NCBI GenBank assembly: GCA_913777465.1
Contig: CAJYRQ010000078.1
Coordinates: 1-64,000 of the forward strand
Source: an uncultured Chryseobacterium sp.
GTDB taxonomy: Bacteria; Bacteroidota; Bacteroidia; Flavobacteriales; Weeksellaceae
Reading direction: 5' to 3'
Length of the DNA stretch: 64,000 bases
In this document: positions 50,035-57,911 of the stretch, in pieces
Numbering within the stretch: the first letter of the stretch is position 1
How the letters are laid out: every line of letters begins with the position of its first letter
The notes under the pieces: generated by a model
Seen by the model: the letters and a program-made list of their open reading frames with translations, nothing else
What the model was told of the DNA's origin: nothing
Database searches by the model: none
Program-made: the position numbers and the translations under genes

Positions 50035-50403
50035 ATACTTTAAGTGAAATTCCGTAATAAAATGTTCCGGGTTTTTATTGGAAAATTTAATTGTGATGGA
50101 ATCTCCCTCTTCTTTGCCATAAGAATTCACCGCGTACTCACGGCCTTCATAAAAAATCCCGTCAACCTTAAATTTTACTTCCACATACCTTCCTTTACGG
50201 TACCCTGTTTCTGTTATAATTCCCCTGGTCAGACTATAATCTCTGTTAATTTCATTAATTTGTTCAATTTTTTTTAAATTCAGATAACGGACGAAAAGTA
50301 TAATTGAAGCAAGCATAAGAGTCATTACCAGAGCAAACTGAAAATATTCCTTTGGGGTGATTTTTGGCTTTTTAGCCTTTTTAGGCAGTTTCTTTTTTTT
50401 CAT
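50032..50403 (-). CDS. Small membrane-anchored protein, DUF3592-like (unsure)
   Basis: 123 residues. Very basic N-terminus (MKKKKLPKKAKKPK), one transmembrane helix (about 22-42), then a beta-rich domain (LTRGIITETGYRKGRYVEVKF, FYEGREYAVNSY) of the kind found in DUF3592-like proteins. Function unknown. The gene upstream on the same strand is also hypothetical. Confidence 0.6.
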   Translation of the reverse strand: MKKKKLPKKAKKPKITPKEYFQFALVMTLMLASIILFVRYLNLKKIEQINEINRDYSLTRGIITETGYRKGRYVEVKFKVDGIFYEGREYAVNSYGKEEGDSITIKFSNKNPEHFITEFHLKY

Positions 50404-50431
50404 TGATTAAAGGCATCTATATTTCTAAAGT

Positions 50432-50716
50432 TCAGAAAAAGTTTATTTCTAAGATTATATTTTCGTTTATATCTCTAAAAAATACCGTTAATTCCTTTGA
50501 TAGGGCTTGTTTATCAACATTCAGATCTCTGTCTCCATACAAACCGCCCTGCATCGTCTCTTTACCATATCCAACTCCCCAGTAAAGCGATTTCGATTCT
50601 ATAAAAAAAATAAAATCATCTGCGTTCTTATCGCTGAAGAAAAAGCTGTTTTCACGGGTGAAGGCCCTGAATTCCAAAATATCTTTCATCGTATTAACCC
50701 TGTTATATTCTCCCAT
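50432..50716 (-). CDS. Hypothetical protein (94 aa)
   Basis: A short mostly beta-strand protein with FRAFTRENSFFFSD, FIFFIESKSLYWGVGYG and a C-terminal ELTVFFRDINENIILEI. No family recognised. Same strand as the small membrane protein, 28 nt apart, so possibly one unit. The fold-back repeat copy at 50721 lies directly upstream of its start and may carry or block its promoter. Confidence 0.5.
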   Translation of the reverse strand: MGEYNRVNTMKDILEFRAFTRENSFFFSDKNADDFIFFIESKSLYWGVGYGKETMQGGLYGDRDLNVDKQALSKELTVFFRDINENIILEINFF

Positions 50717-50720
50717 TAAA

Positions 50721-50808
50721 TTTAAACACGAATATCACAAATTTTTTCACAAATCTTCACGAATGGTATCGTGTTATTCGTGGAGGTATTGGTGTCATTT
50801 GTGTTTAA
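50721..50808 (-). repeat. Fold-back (MITE-like) repeat, copy C
   Basis: 88 bp with TTTAAACACGAAT at one end and ATTTGTGTTTAA at the other. Its reverse complement lines up with the copies at 54377 and 54497 almost throughout, including AATACC, CACGAATAACAC and GATATTCGTGTTTAA. Confidence 0.65.
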
Positions 50809-50963
50809 GTGATGCGCGTAAAGTTTACCTGAATCCAAAGGTCTGAGATATTAGTTTCATTAAATCAGACATTACTATTTCATTTATAATCAATTATATG
50901 AAATCTTTTTTTAACTTTAAGAATCCAAAATAATTACAAATTAAAACCAAAACAAAATTAATT

Positions 50964-51206
50964 ATGAAAAATTTTAAAAAACTTGAACGAAAAGAATTGC
51001 TGAATATTCTTGGAAGCGGTATACCCAATTGCCACATCAACGGAGATTCTGCTTATTGCTGGACCGATTGCGATTGTACTTTTGGAAAAGTCTGTCAGCT
51101 CAACGATGATGGAACCCCCGGGCAATGTGTGCCAGGAGGGGGAGGCGGTTCCGGAGGCGGCAACTGTCCTCCGGGAGATAACAGCTGTGTAGAACAACCT
51201 TATTAA
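50964..51206 (+). CDS. Bacteriocin-like peptide with double-glycine-type leader (8 Cys)
   Basis: 80 residues. MKNFKKLERKELLNILGSG is a leader of the double-glycine type (here G-S-G), and the mature part has eight Cys (23, 32, 36, 38, 44, 55, 68, 75) and a Gly-rich spacer (GGGGGSGGG). It resembles small secreted 'bacteriocin-like' peptides common in Chryseobacterium. No dedicated transporter or immunity gene is next to it. A terminator follows directly. Whether it is antimicrobial is unknown. Confidence 0.65.
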   Translation: MKNFKKLERKELLNILGSGIPNCHINGDSAYCWTDCDCTFGKVCQLNDDGTPGQCVPGGGGGSGGGNCPPGDNSCVEQPY

Positions 51207-51213
51207 ATGTAAA

Positions 51214-51238
51214 AGAGACTGCCTTGAGGCAGTCTCAT
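51214..51238 (+). terminator. Rho-independent terminator
   Basis: GAGACTGCC / GGCAGTCTC perfect stem with a 4-nt loop, then an AT-rich tail. It sits between convergent genes and may serve both strands. Confidence 0.75.
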
Positions 51239-51262
51239 TATATGATATTAAATGATCAGTTA

Positions 51263-52324
51263 TTATTCCTGTCGGTTTCCTAAAAAAGCATCCCAACCCT
51301 GTGCCGTCAAAGCAACCAGTTGGTTGGATCCTCTTGCAACCATAAAATTACCGTCTTCTTTGGGAACGGCGTGCCCGATGATGGTAAAATCCGGATGGTT
51401 TTTAATCTTATCGAAATCATTCGGGGAAATCGTGAACAGCAGTTCGTAATCTTCTCCTCCGCTTAAAGCCGCCATCACCGGATTCAGGTTGAATTCATCC
51501 GCAGTGGTGATCGTCAGGTTGTCCATCGGGATCTTCTCTTCATACAGCCTGAAACCTACTTCCGACTGGTCCGAAAGATGGAGGATCTCCGAAGCCAGGC
51601 CGTCCGAAACGTCGATCATGGAAGTCGGTTTGATATCCAGTTGCTCCAGGATGCCTTTTACATCCGTTCTTGCTTCCGGTTTCAGCTGCCTTTCCAGGAT
51701 ATAATCGTAGCCTTCCATTTCCGGCTGCATATTCGGGTCGGCCAGGAACACCGCATGTTCCCTTTCCAGGATCTGAAGCCCCATATAGGCCCCTCCCAGA
51801 TCACCGGTAACCACCAAAAGGTCATTCGGTTTTGCTCCGCTTCTTTTCACGATATTTTCCCCGTTTTCGATTCCGACAGCCGTGATACTCATCACCAGAC
51901 CGGCATTGGAACTCGTTGTATCTCCGCCGATTAAATCGACTTTATACCTTCCGCACGCTGCCTGTATTCCGGAATAGATTTCTTCCAGGGCTTCCACCGG
52001 AAAACGGTTGGATACCGCCAGCGAAACCAAGATCTGGGTAGGCGTGGCATTCATTGCGGCAATATCGCTCAGATTCACGACAACGGCTTTGTACCCCAAG
52101 TGCTTCAACGGAACATACCCGAGATTGAAATGGACGCCTTCCGCCAATACATCGGTCGTGAGGACTACTTTTTTGCCTTCGGGATTAATCACCGCTGCGT
52201 CGTCTCCTACGCCAAGTTCCGAAGAATCATTGGCCAAAGGGAAAAATTGGGTCAGGTGCTTGATCAGTCCGAATTCTCCCAGTTTGGAAATCGGCGTCAG
52301 TTCAGGATCTTTATCTTCAAACAT
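51263..52324 (-). CDS. thiL: Thiamine-phosphate kinase
   Basis: 353 residues of the PurM/ThiL fold. Motifs: GVGDDAAVI near residue 38, LTTDVLAEGVHF, DLIGGDTTSSN, MIDVSDGLASE and LSGGEDYELLFT. It makes thiamine diphosphate from thiamine phosphate. The thioesterase gene upstream, 63 nt away, is probably in the same unit. Confidence 0.93.
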   Translation of the reverse strand: MFEDKDPELTPISKLGEFGLIKHLTQFFPLANDSSELGVGDDAAVINPEGKKVVLTTDVLAEGVHFNLGYVPLKHLGYKAVVVNLSDIAAMNATPTQILVSLAVSNRFPVEALEEIYSGIQAACGRYKVDLIGGDTTSSNAGLVMSITAVGIENGENIVKRSGAKPNDLLVVTGDLGGAYMGLQILEREHAVFLADPNMQPEMEGYDYILERQLKPEARTDVKGILEQLDIKPTSMIDVSDGLASEILHLSDQSEVGFRLYEEKIPMDNLTITTADEFNLNPVMAALSGGEDYELLFTISPNDFDKIKNHPDFTIIGHAVPKEDGNFMVARGSNQLVALTAQGWDAFLGNRQE

Positions 52325-52387
52325 ATCTTTTATTTATAAGTAATGAGTAATAGGTAATGGGCAGTTTCAAACTTTAAGCCCAAAACC

Positions 52388-52882
52388 TTAAACCGTAAAT
52401 GCTGCCGGATCTATATTTTCCGGGCGGAACGGCAGGTTTTTGAAATCTTCCCGGGTCAGCACTGCTGTTTCCGGGGATTTGTATTTGTTCATGGCCTCTA
52501 CCACATCATCCGGCGGAGTCGTCATTTTTCTGAGCATCATATCGATCCATACCCCGGTAGCTTCTGCGGTGGCACAATGTTCGCCGTCGGGGGTATAAAA
52601 CTTATGTACAAAACGGTAAATCGAGGAATCCTCTGCGCATCCGTCGATTTCCAGGCTTACGATCACCGTCTGATCGGCATAGATTTCCTTAAAAAACGAA
52701 TATCGTTCATGCAGGATCACCGGCCCGATTCCCCACCGGCTGAGTTGGGTAACCCCCATTTTTTCTTTGGTCATAAAAGCCATTCTCGCCTGTGCACAGT
52801 ACTGCACATAAGATGAATTGGCCAAATGTTTATTCGCATCAAGATCGCTCCAGCGTACTTCAAAGGTATGGTAGAATATCAT
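52388..52882 (-). CDS. Acyl-CoA thioesterase, hotdog (4HBT) family
   Basis: 164 residues. The catalytic Asp is in VRWSDLDANKHLANSSYVQYC, the typical start of the YbgC/FcbC-like hotdog domain. TAEATGVWIDM gives the later strand. It hydrolyses acyl-CoA or a related thioester; chain length is unknown. It lies just upstream of thiL. Confidence 0.85.
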   Translation of the reverse strand: MIFYHTFEVRWSDLDANKHLANSSYVQYCAQARMAFMTKEKMGVTQLSRWGIGPVILHERYSFFKEIYADQTVIVSLEIDGCAEDSSIYRFVHKFYTPDGEHCATAEATGVWIDMMLRKMTTPPDDVVEAMNKYKSPETAVLTREDFKNLPFRPENIDPAAFTV

Positions 52883-53174
52883 TTAAATTTTGTTTTAAAT
52901 ATGAACTTAAATTTTACCACAAAATTTTTCACTTCTCTTTTAACTCATAAAAACAGTATAATTCTGAAAATCTTTTTCCTCTTCTGTGATCTGAATTATA
53001 CGTGGCCTGAGTGACTAAAATCTTATGTACCTAATGTGTTAAAAGCTTTTGTGACTTTTGTGGTTATCATTTCCCGTTTAATCGAAAAATTACATTCTTC
53101 AAAATTACTCAAATAAGATGGTTTATAAAAATTGTAGTTTTGCAAAAATAATCTTGAGCATAAGATTACGAACT

Positions 53175-54380
53175 ATGAAACGAATTATTATTATCGGAGG
53201 CGGTGCGGCCGGATTTTTCTGTGCCGCCAACCTGGACGAAACGAAATATAAAATTACCATCCTGGAGCAGAATTCGGATGTCCTGCAGAAAGTGAAGGTT
53301 TCCGGAGGCGGCCGGTGCAATGTTACCCACGCCTGTTTTGACCCGCGGGAGCTGGTTCAGTTTTATCCCCGCGGAAACAAGGAGCTGCTGAGTGTTTTTA
53401 CCAAATTCCAGCCGGGAGACACGATGGATTGGTTTGAGCAGCGGAATGTGGCTTTAAAAATTGAGAACGACAACCGTGTTTTTCCGGAAAGCAATTCTTC
53501 CCAGAGCATCATCAACGCCATGCTGGCTGAAACCCGAAAGAAAAAGGTGGAGGTGAAAACAAAATGTTCGGTAAAGGAAATTGAAAAGCTGGACGGGAAA
53601 TATTCAGTAAAAACCAGCCTTGGCGATTTTGAAGCCGATGTGGTGATTTACACTACCGGAAGTTCTCCGAAATCCCTGAAAATGATTGAAAACCTGGGAC
53701 ACAAAATTGTTGATCTTGTTCCTTCCCTTTTTACCTTCAACATCAAGGACGATTTGCTGAAAGACCTGGCGGGAACCAGTTTTGAAATGGCCGAAACATC
53801 AATTCCGAAGCTTAAAACCGAAGAAAGCGGTCCTTTATTGATTACCCATTGGGGGCTTTCCGGACCGGCGATCCTGAAAATCTCCGCCTGGGAAGCGATC
53901 AACTTAGCGAAAGTGAAATACAATTTTGAAATTGAAGTGAATTTCATTTCCAAAGATCCGGAAGATGCGGAAGAATTGTTTCAGCAATTCAGGCAGTCGA
54001 ATCCGAAGAAGACCGTTGGGCAGTCGAAAATTTTTGACATTACCAATCGGTTTTGGCAGCGGATCCTGGAAGTTTCAAAAGTAGACCTCAACAAGCAGGT
54101 GGCGAATCTTTCCGGGAAAGAAATGCAGGCCATCATCGGAAACCTATGCCGGAAGAAATTCCAGGTGACCGGGAAATCGACCTTCAAAGACGAATTCGTC
54201 ACCGCCGGAGGGGTTGATCTAAAGGAAATTAACTTTAAAAACATGGCGTCCAGGATTTTACCCAATTTCTACATCGCCGGAGAAGTGCTGAACATCGACG
54301 CCGTGACCGGAGGATTTAATTTCCAGGCCTGTTGGAGCGAAGCGTGGCTGATTGCGCAGGATCTCAATGCGAATGGTTAA
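53175..54380 (+). CDS. HI0933/BaiN-family flavoprotein oxidoreductase
   Basis: 401 residues from the ATG at 53175. The frame opens 19 codons earlier but those residues do not fit. The FAD Rossmann GGGAAG (8-13) is at the N-terminus, with KVSGGGRCNVTH, then YTTGSSP, LLITHWGLSGPAIL, GGVDL and the closing AGEVLNIDAVTGGFNFQACW. These mark the HI0933-like family of NAD(P)/FAD-dependent enzymes. Physiological substrate unknown. The first fold-back repeat overlaps its stop codon. Confidence 0.85.
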   Translation: MKRIIIIGGGAAGFFCAANLDETKYKITILEQNSDVLQKVKVSGGGRCNVTHACFDPRELVQFYPRGNKELLSVFTKFQPGDTMDWFEQRNVALKIENDNRVFPESNSSQSIINAMLAETRKKKVEVKTKCSVKEIEKLDGKYSVKTSLGDFEADVVIYTTGSSPKSLKMIENLGHKIVDLVPSLFTFNIKDDLLKDLAGTSFEMAETSIPKLKTEESGPLLITHWGLSGPAILKISAWEAINLAKVKYNFEIEVNFISKDPEDAEELFQQFRQSNPKKTVGQSKIFDITNRFWQRILEVSKVDLNKQVANLSGKEMQAIIGNLCRKKFQVTGKSTFKDEFVTAGGVDLKEINFKNMASRILPNFYIAGEVLNIDAVTGGFNFQACWSEAWLIAQDLNANG

Positions 54381-54462
54381 ACACAAATTGCACGAATACC
54401 GTCACGAATAACACAATTTATTTGTGAATATTAGTAGGAAAATTTGCGATATTCGTGTTTAA
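54377..54462 (+). repeat. Fold-back (MITE-like) repeat, copy A
   Basis: 86 bp framed by TTAAACACAAAT and ATTCGTGTTTAA. Nearly identical to copy B 120 bp further on. It begins inside the stop region of the flavoprotein gene. Confidence 0.75.
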
Positions 54463-54496
54463 ACATCTAGGATTCAGATTAACTCAATGCAAATCA

Positions 54497-54584
54497 TTTA
54501 AACACAAATTGCACGAATACCTTCACGAATAACACAATTTATTTGTGAATATTAGTGAGAAAATTTGCGACATTTGTGTTTAAA
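54497..54584 (+). repeat. Fold-back (MITE-like) repeat, copy B
   Basis: 88 bp framed by TTTAAACACAAAT and ATTTGTGTTTAAA. Only a few substitutions separate it from copy A. It ends 6 nt before the chosen start of the DUF2306 gene. Confidence 0.75.
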
Positions 54585-54590
54585 AGTTCC

Positions 54591-55229
54591 ATGCTTTCAA
54601 TTAAAGGAAATACATCAAAACTTTTAAAGTTCCTCTTAATTCTGGGGTTCGGGTATTTCTTTTGGCTGATGCTGAAAATCACACTGGAATACATTCCATT
54701 AAGGACGGATGCCAGCTTCCTGATGATTAAGCAGACGGAAGTGACGCAGCGGCCGGAATATCTTTCTTTTTTCTACACCCATGTCTACACCAGCATTTTC
54801 GTACTGCTCAGCGGATTTTTAGCCATAGTCAGAAAAGATTTCGGGATGAAAGACTTTCATAGGAACGCCGGAAAGATCTATGTTTTACTGATCCTGGTGC
54901 TGGCTGCTCCTTCCGGGATGTATATGGGAATCTTCGCCAATGGCGGGCTGTATTCCAAAATTTCATTTGTCCTTTTAAGCGGCCTGTGGTGGTTTTCTAC
55001 TTTCAAAGCCTATCGGCTGGCACGCCGGAGAGAATTTGCGGCCCATAAGCAATGGATGTGGCGGAGCTTTGCCTTCACCCTTTCAGCCATTACCCTTAGG
55101 ATGTGGAAGGTCATTCTTGTCTATACTTTTCATCCGGACCCGATGGAGGTTTACCAGATCATTGCCTGGCTCGGCTGGATCCCGAATATCCTGATCATTG
55201 AATATTTAATTGCAAAAAAATACCTGTAG
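54591..55229 (+). CDS. DUF2306 membrane protein
   Basis: 212 residues from the ATG at 54591. The frame opens upstream at 54555, but those codons lie inside the repeat. Six or so transmembrane helices; conserved histidine and tryptophan segments (HRNAGKIYVLLIL, AHKQWMWRSFAFTL). The family is probably a heme- or quinone-linked membrane protein of unknown function. Confidence 0.75.
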   Translation: MLSIKGNTSKLLKFLLILGFGYFFWLMLKITLEYIPLRTDASFLMIKQTEVTQRPEYLSFFYTHVYTSIFVLLSGFLAIVRKDFGMKDFHRNAGKIYVLLILVLAAPSGMYMGIFANGGLYSKISFVLLSGLWWFSTFKAYRLARRREFAAHKQWMWRSFAFTLSAITLRMWKVILVYTFHPDPMEVYQIIAWLGWIPNILIIEYLIAKKYL

Positions 55230-55291
55230 CCTTTTTTCATTTCCATTATTTCACGATCTTTAATTCCATTAAAATCACATCAGAATCACCC

Positions 55292-56209
55292 ATGAAAAAT
55301 TTAAAATTCGTTCCGGCCTTTTCGCTCGTTTTGGCTTTGGCAAGCTGTAAAAAAGAATCAAAAGCAACCGCTTTATCCCAGAATAATTCTTCTGCCAAAA
55401 AAGACACCGCCGTTGCCCCGGAAGTCCATAAAGAATACTATGGGATCTATATGGGCGACTTTGCGGGAAAAGAGATGATTACCCCCGAAATCGGCGAAGC
55501 CTATGAAGGAGATGTTTATAAGAGGCTTTCGCTGAAAATCAACCGGATTACAAAAGACAGCGTTTACGGGCAGAGCATCGTTAACGGCAACCAGCGGCCC
55601 TTCCGCGGCGTCTTCAATGAAACCACGAAATCTTTTATCCTGGATGAGCCGGGAAACGATAAAAGCGACGGAAGGTTTGAAGTAAAGCTCAACAACGACA
55701 GCCTGACCGGGAAATGGAGCGCATTCAATACCTCAGCAGTGAAATCACCCCATAAGATCCTGAAGCTGGCGAAAAAAGAGTTTGCCTACAATCCGAACTT
55801 TATGCTGAGCGAAAACAGCGACCTCATCGACTGGGAAAACCCTAAGGATTTTGCGGAAAAGTATACCGATGAAGAGACCGGCAAAACGGAAACCTATATG
55901 GAATCCAAAAACAGGATTGCTTCCGATGCCGTATTCAAGATCAACGCTTCCACACAGAAACTCACGGAAAAAGATTTGAAGAACCTCAGGAAACTGGATC
56001 TGGAAATTATCAAAAATGCCGTTTTTGCAAGGCACGGCTATGCCTTTAAGAAACAGACCTACCGGAATTTCTTTGAGCAGACCGACTGGTATATCCCGGT
56101 TTCCAATAATGTAGACCAGGACCTGACGCCGATGGAAAAGGAAAATGTTGCCCTACTGAACCGCTTTATTAAATATGCGGAAGATAAATATGACAGCTTT
56201 GGACGGTAA
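55292..56209 (+). CDS. YARHG-domain lipoprotein
   Basis: 305 residues. Lipoprotein signal with Cys19 (LALASCKKE). An N-terminal beta domain (YYGIYMGDFAGKE), then a C-terminal YARHG domain near 235-300 (IKNAVFARHGYAFKKQTYRNFFEQTDWYIP, ending ENVALLNRFIKYAE). YARHG domains are extracellular and of unknown function. A convergent DUF2809 gene ends 8 nt beyond. Confidence 0.85.
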   Translation: MKNLKFVPAFSLVLALASCKKESKATALSQNNSSAKKDTAVAPEVHKEYYGIYMGDFAGKEMITPEIGEAYEGDVYKRLSLKINRITKDSVYGQSIVNGNQRPFRGVFNETTKSFILDEPGNDKSDGRFEVKLNNDSLTGKWSAFNTSAVKSPHKILKLAKKEFAYNPNFMLSENSDLIDWENPKDFAEKYTDEETGKTETYMESKNRIASDAVFKINASTQKLTEKDLKNLRKLDLEIIKNAVFARHGYAFKKQTYRNFFEQTDWYIPVSNNVDQDLTPMEKENVALLNRFIKYAEDKYDSFGR

Positions 56210-56217
56210 ATTTTCTG

Positions 56218-56613
56218 TTAGGTGTTCTGCCTTCCGGTAGTTTTCACAAAAACAAAAAGCAGCAGGCATCCAACGGCGTAGCACAACATATCAAGCCAGG
56301 AAAATGAATTTCCGACCACAATATACATTACACTTCCCGGCTGAAAACCCAGCCTTTCTGCAATGTTGAAATACTGCGCAAATTCTACCATAAAAGAAAA
56401 AATGAGAATGCAGGCAATCAGTTTTACATCATTCCGAATATTAAAAAAGCTCTTGATAAAAGTATAGAGCAGCATCACGACAATAACGTCGCCCAGATAT
56501 GCCCTTATGAAGAAAATATCCTTAAAAACAGTGGCGATAAGGACTTCGGAGAGAAATAGAAGAGCAGTAGCCAGGAAATATTTGTAATGAAACGGGAATG
56601 CAGATGTTTTCAT
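56218..56613 (-). CDS. DUF2809 membrane protein
   Basis: 131 residues, four transmembrane helices. Motifs FIRAYLGDVIVVMLLYTFIKSF and FSFMVEFAQYFNIAERLG are typical of DUF2809; the function is unknown. Confidence 0.85.
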   Translation of the reverse strand: MKTSAFPFHYKYFLATALLFLSEVLIATVFKDIFFIRAYLGDVIVVMLLYTFIKSFFNIRNDVKLIACILIFSFMVEFAQYFNIAERLGFQPGSVMYIVVGNSFSWLDMLCYAVGCLLLFVFVKTTGRQNT

Positions 56614-56765
56614 TTGGGATCGGTCTGATTTATTTTCTGCAAAAATAAGCGGTCAGCCTTTATAAAAGATATTTTTCATGATAATATCAAAATACTTTAT
56701 TCACCATTAAATGATTTAATATAAAATTTGTAATTTGGCCGGACCAATCTAATATTATACAGGCT

Positions 56766-56912
56766 ATGAAAAATCTGAAAAAGCTTACCAAAAAAGCGTT
56801 GAAGGAAATCAACGGCGGAGCAGGAAATAAATGTATAATCAAATGTTTCTGCTTCGATCCTTCCGGCGAGATCCGCACCGGAACCTGCACTATGAAAGGA
56901 GACTGTTGCTAA
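56766..56912 (+). CDS. Bacteriocin-like peptide with GG leader (48 aa, 6 Cys)
   Basis: A short gene of 48 codons. The leader MKNLKKLTKKALKEINGG is a canonical double-glycine type; the mature peptide AGNKCIIKCFCF ... GDCC holds six Cys (23, 27, 29, 41, 47, 48). It shares its design with the gene at 50964 (MKNFKKLERKELLNIL) but has a true GG. A clear terminator follows at 56932. Disulfide-rich secreted peptide, activity unknown; no transporter nearby. Confidence 0.65.
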   Translation: MKNLKKLTKKALKEINGGAGNKCIIKCFCFDPSGEIRTGTCTMKGDCC

Positions 56913-56931
56913 TCAGCACTTAACCGTATTT

Positions 56932-56960
56932 AAGCACCAATAGATTTGGTGCTTTTTTAT
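56932..56960 (+). terminator. Rho-independent terminator after the GG-leader gene
   Basis: AAGCACCAA / TTGGTGCTT stem with a short loop, followed by T6. Confidence 0.85.
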
Positions 56961-57010
56961 TGCACTACGGTTCTATTTTTGCTGTCGTAAAATATCTAAT
57001 TTTTGCAGGT

Positions 57011-57436
57011 ATGAAGAAGTTTTTATTTTTCATAAGCTTGTCTTTAAGCATCTCATTATTTGCACAGCAATACAATTCTGTTCGGGAACTGCCGGACTAC
57101 GCCGTCCTCAAAACAAAAATGAAGCTGGATGATGCCGTTACCAAAGCAGATACACCGGCAGAGTTACCCGGTGGAATGGAAAATTTTAAAAAAGAATTTG
57201 CCGATAAAATGGACGTTATCGATGTAAAGTCCAGGAAAATTGATACCAGAGTTTATCTTATCGTGGAAAAAACAGGATATGTACGATATGTAACCGCAGT
57301 GGGAAGCGATCCGAAACATTCCCATGCTGCTGAAGTTGCAGTACGGAGGATGTTTGTAAAATGGAAACCTGCTACAATCAACGGTCAGCCGGTACGTTAC
57401 CTTTATACTTTTCCTCTGACGTTGAAAAAGTATTAA
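57011..57436 (+). CDS. TonB C-terminal-domain-like secreted protein (first of a pair)
   Basis: 141 residues from the ATG at 57011. Signal peptide (KKFLFFISLSLSISLFAQ), a short linker, then a domain like the TonB C-terminus: RVYLIVEKTGYVRYVTAVGSDP, AAEVAVRRMFVKWKPATINGQPVRYLYTFPLTLKKY. It has no N-terminal membrane anchor plus proline spacer, so it is probably periplasmic rather than an energy transducer. Its paralogue lies 37 nt downstream. An exact -7 element (TATTTTTG, 56974-56981) precedes it. Confidence 0.75.
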   Translation: MKKFLFFISLSLSISLFAQQYNSVRELPDYAVLKTKMKLDDAVTKADTPAELPGGMENFKKEFADKMDVIDVKSRKIDTRVYLIVEKTGYVRYVTAVGSDPKHSHAAEVAVRRMFVKWKPATINGQPVRYLYTFPLTLKKY

Positions 57437-57473
57437 TTTTTCACCATTAAAGTTTATTTTTGCAAAAACTTCA

Positions 57474-57905
57474 ATGATAAAGCTCTTATTAATCTTCACC
57501 TTATTTTTCTTTCATCCTGCCCTTGCTCAGGAAAAACCGGTTCAAACGACAGAATTAAACGAACTTTTGCTGGTCGAAAGAAATGGTACCGTAAAAATTG
57601 ATGCAGAGAAACCAGCTTATTTTCCTCTTGGAATCCAAATTTTCAAAGATGAGTTTACGAGATATTTCAGACCTCAAAAAATCATAAGCGCTTCGGAAGC
57701 AGAATCATGCGAAATAACTTTTATTATTGATAAAGAAGGTCATATGACAGAGATAAAAGCTTTCGGAAAAAATGAAAGCTTTAATCAAGAAGCTATTAGA
57801 GCCGTATCAAAAATAAAACAAAAGTGGGTTCCTGCTGAGATTAATGGAGAAAAGGTAAGATACCGATTTCGTTTGCCCTTAACAGTTGCTCTTAATAAAA
57901 AATAG
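57474..57905 (+). CDS. TonB C-terminal-domain-like secreted protein (second of a pair)
   Basis: 143 residues, arranged as the previous gene: signal peptide (LLLIFTLFFFHPALAQ) followed by EITFIIDKEGHMTEIKAFGKNE and AVSKIKQKWVPAEINGEKVRYRFRLPLTV. It has its own exact -7 element (TATTTTTG, 57455-57462). Tandem duplication of a periplasmic TonB_C-like protein; role unknown. It ends 6 nt before the convergent mutS. Confidence 0.75.
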   Translation: MIKLLLIFTLFFFHPALAQEKPVQTTELNELLLVERNGTVKIDAEKPAYFPLGIQIFKDEFTRYFRPQKIISASEAESCEITFIIDKEGHMTEIKAFGKNESFNQEAIRAVSKIKQKWVPAEINGEKVRYRFRLPLTVALNKK

Positions 57906-57911
57906 TAAGAA

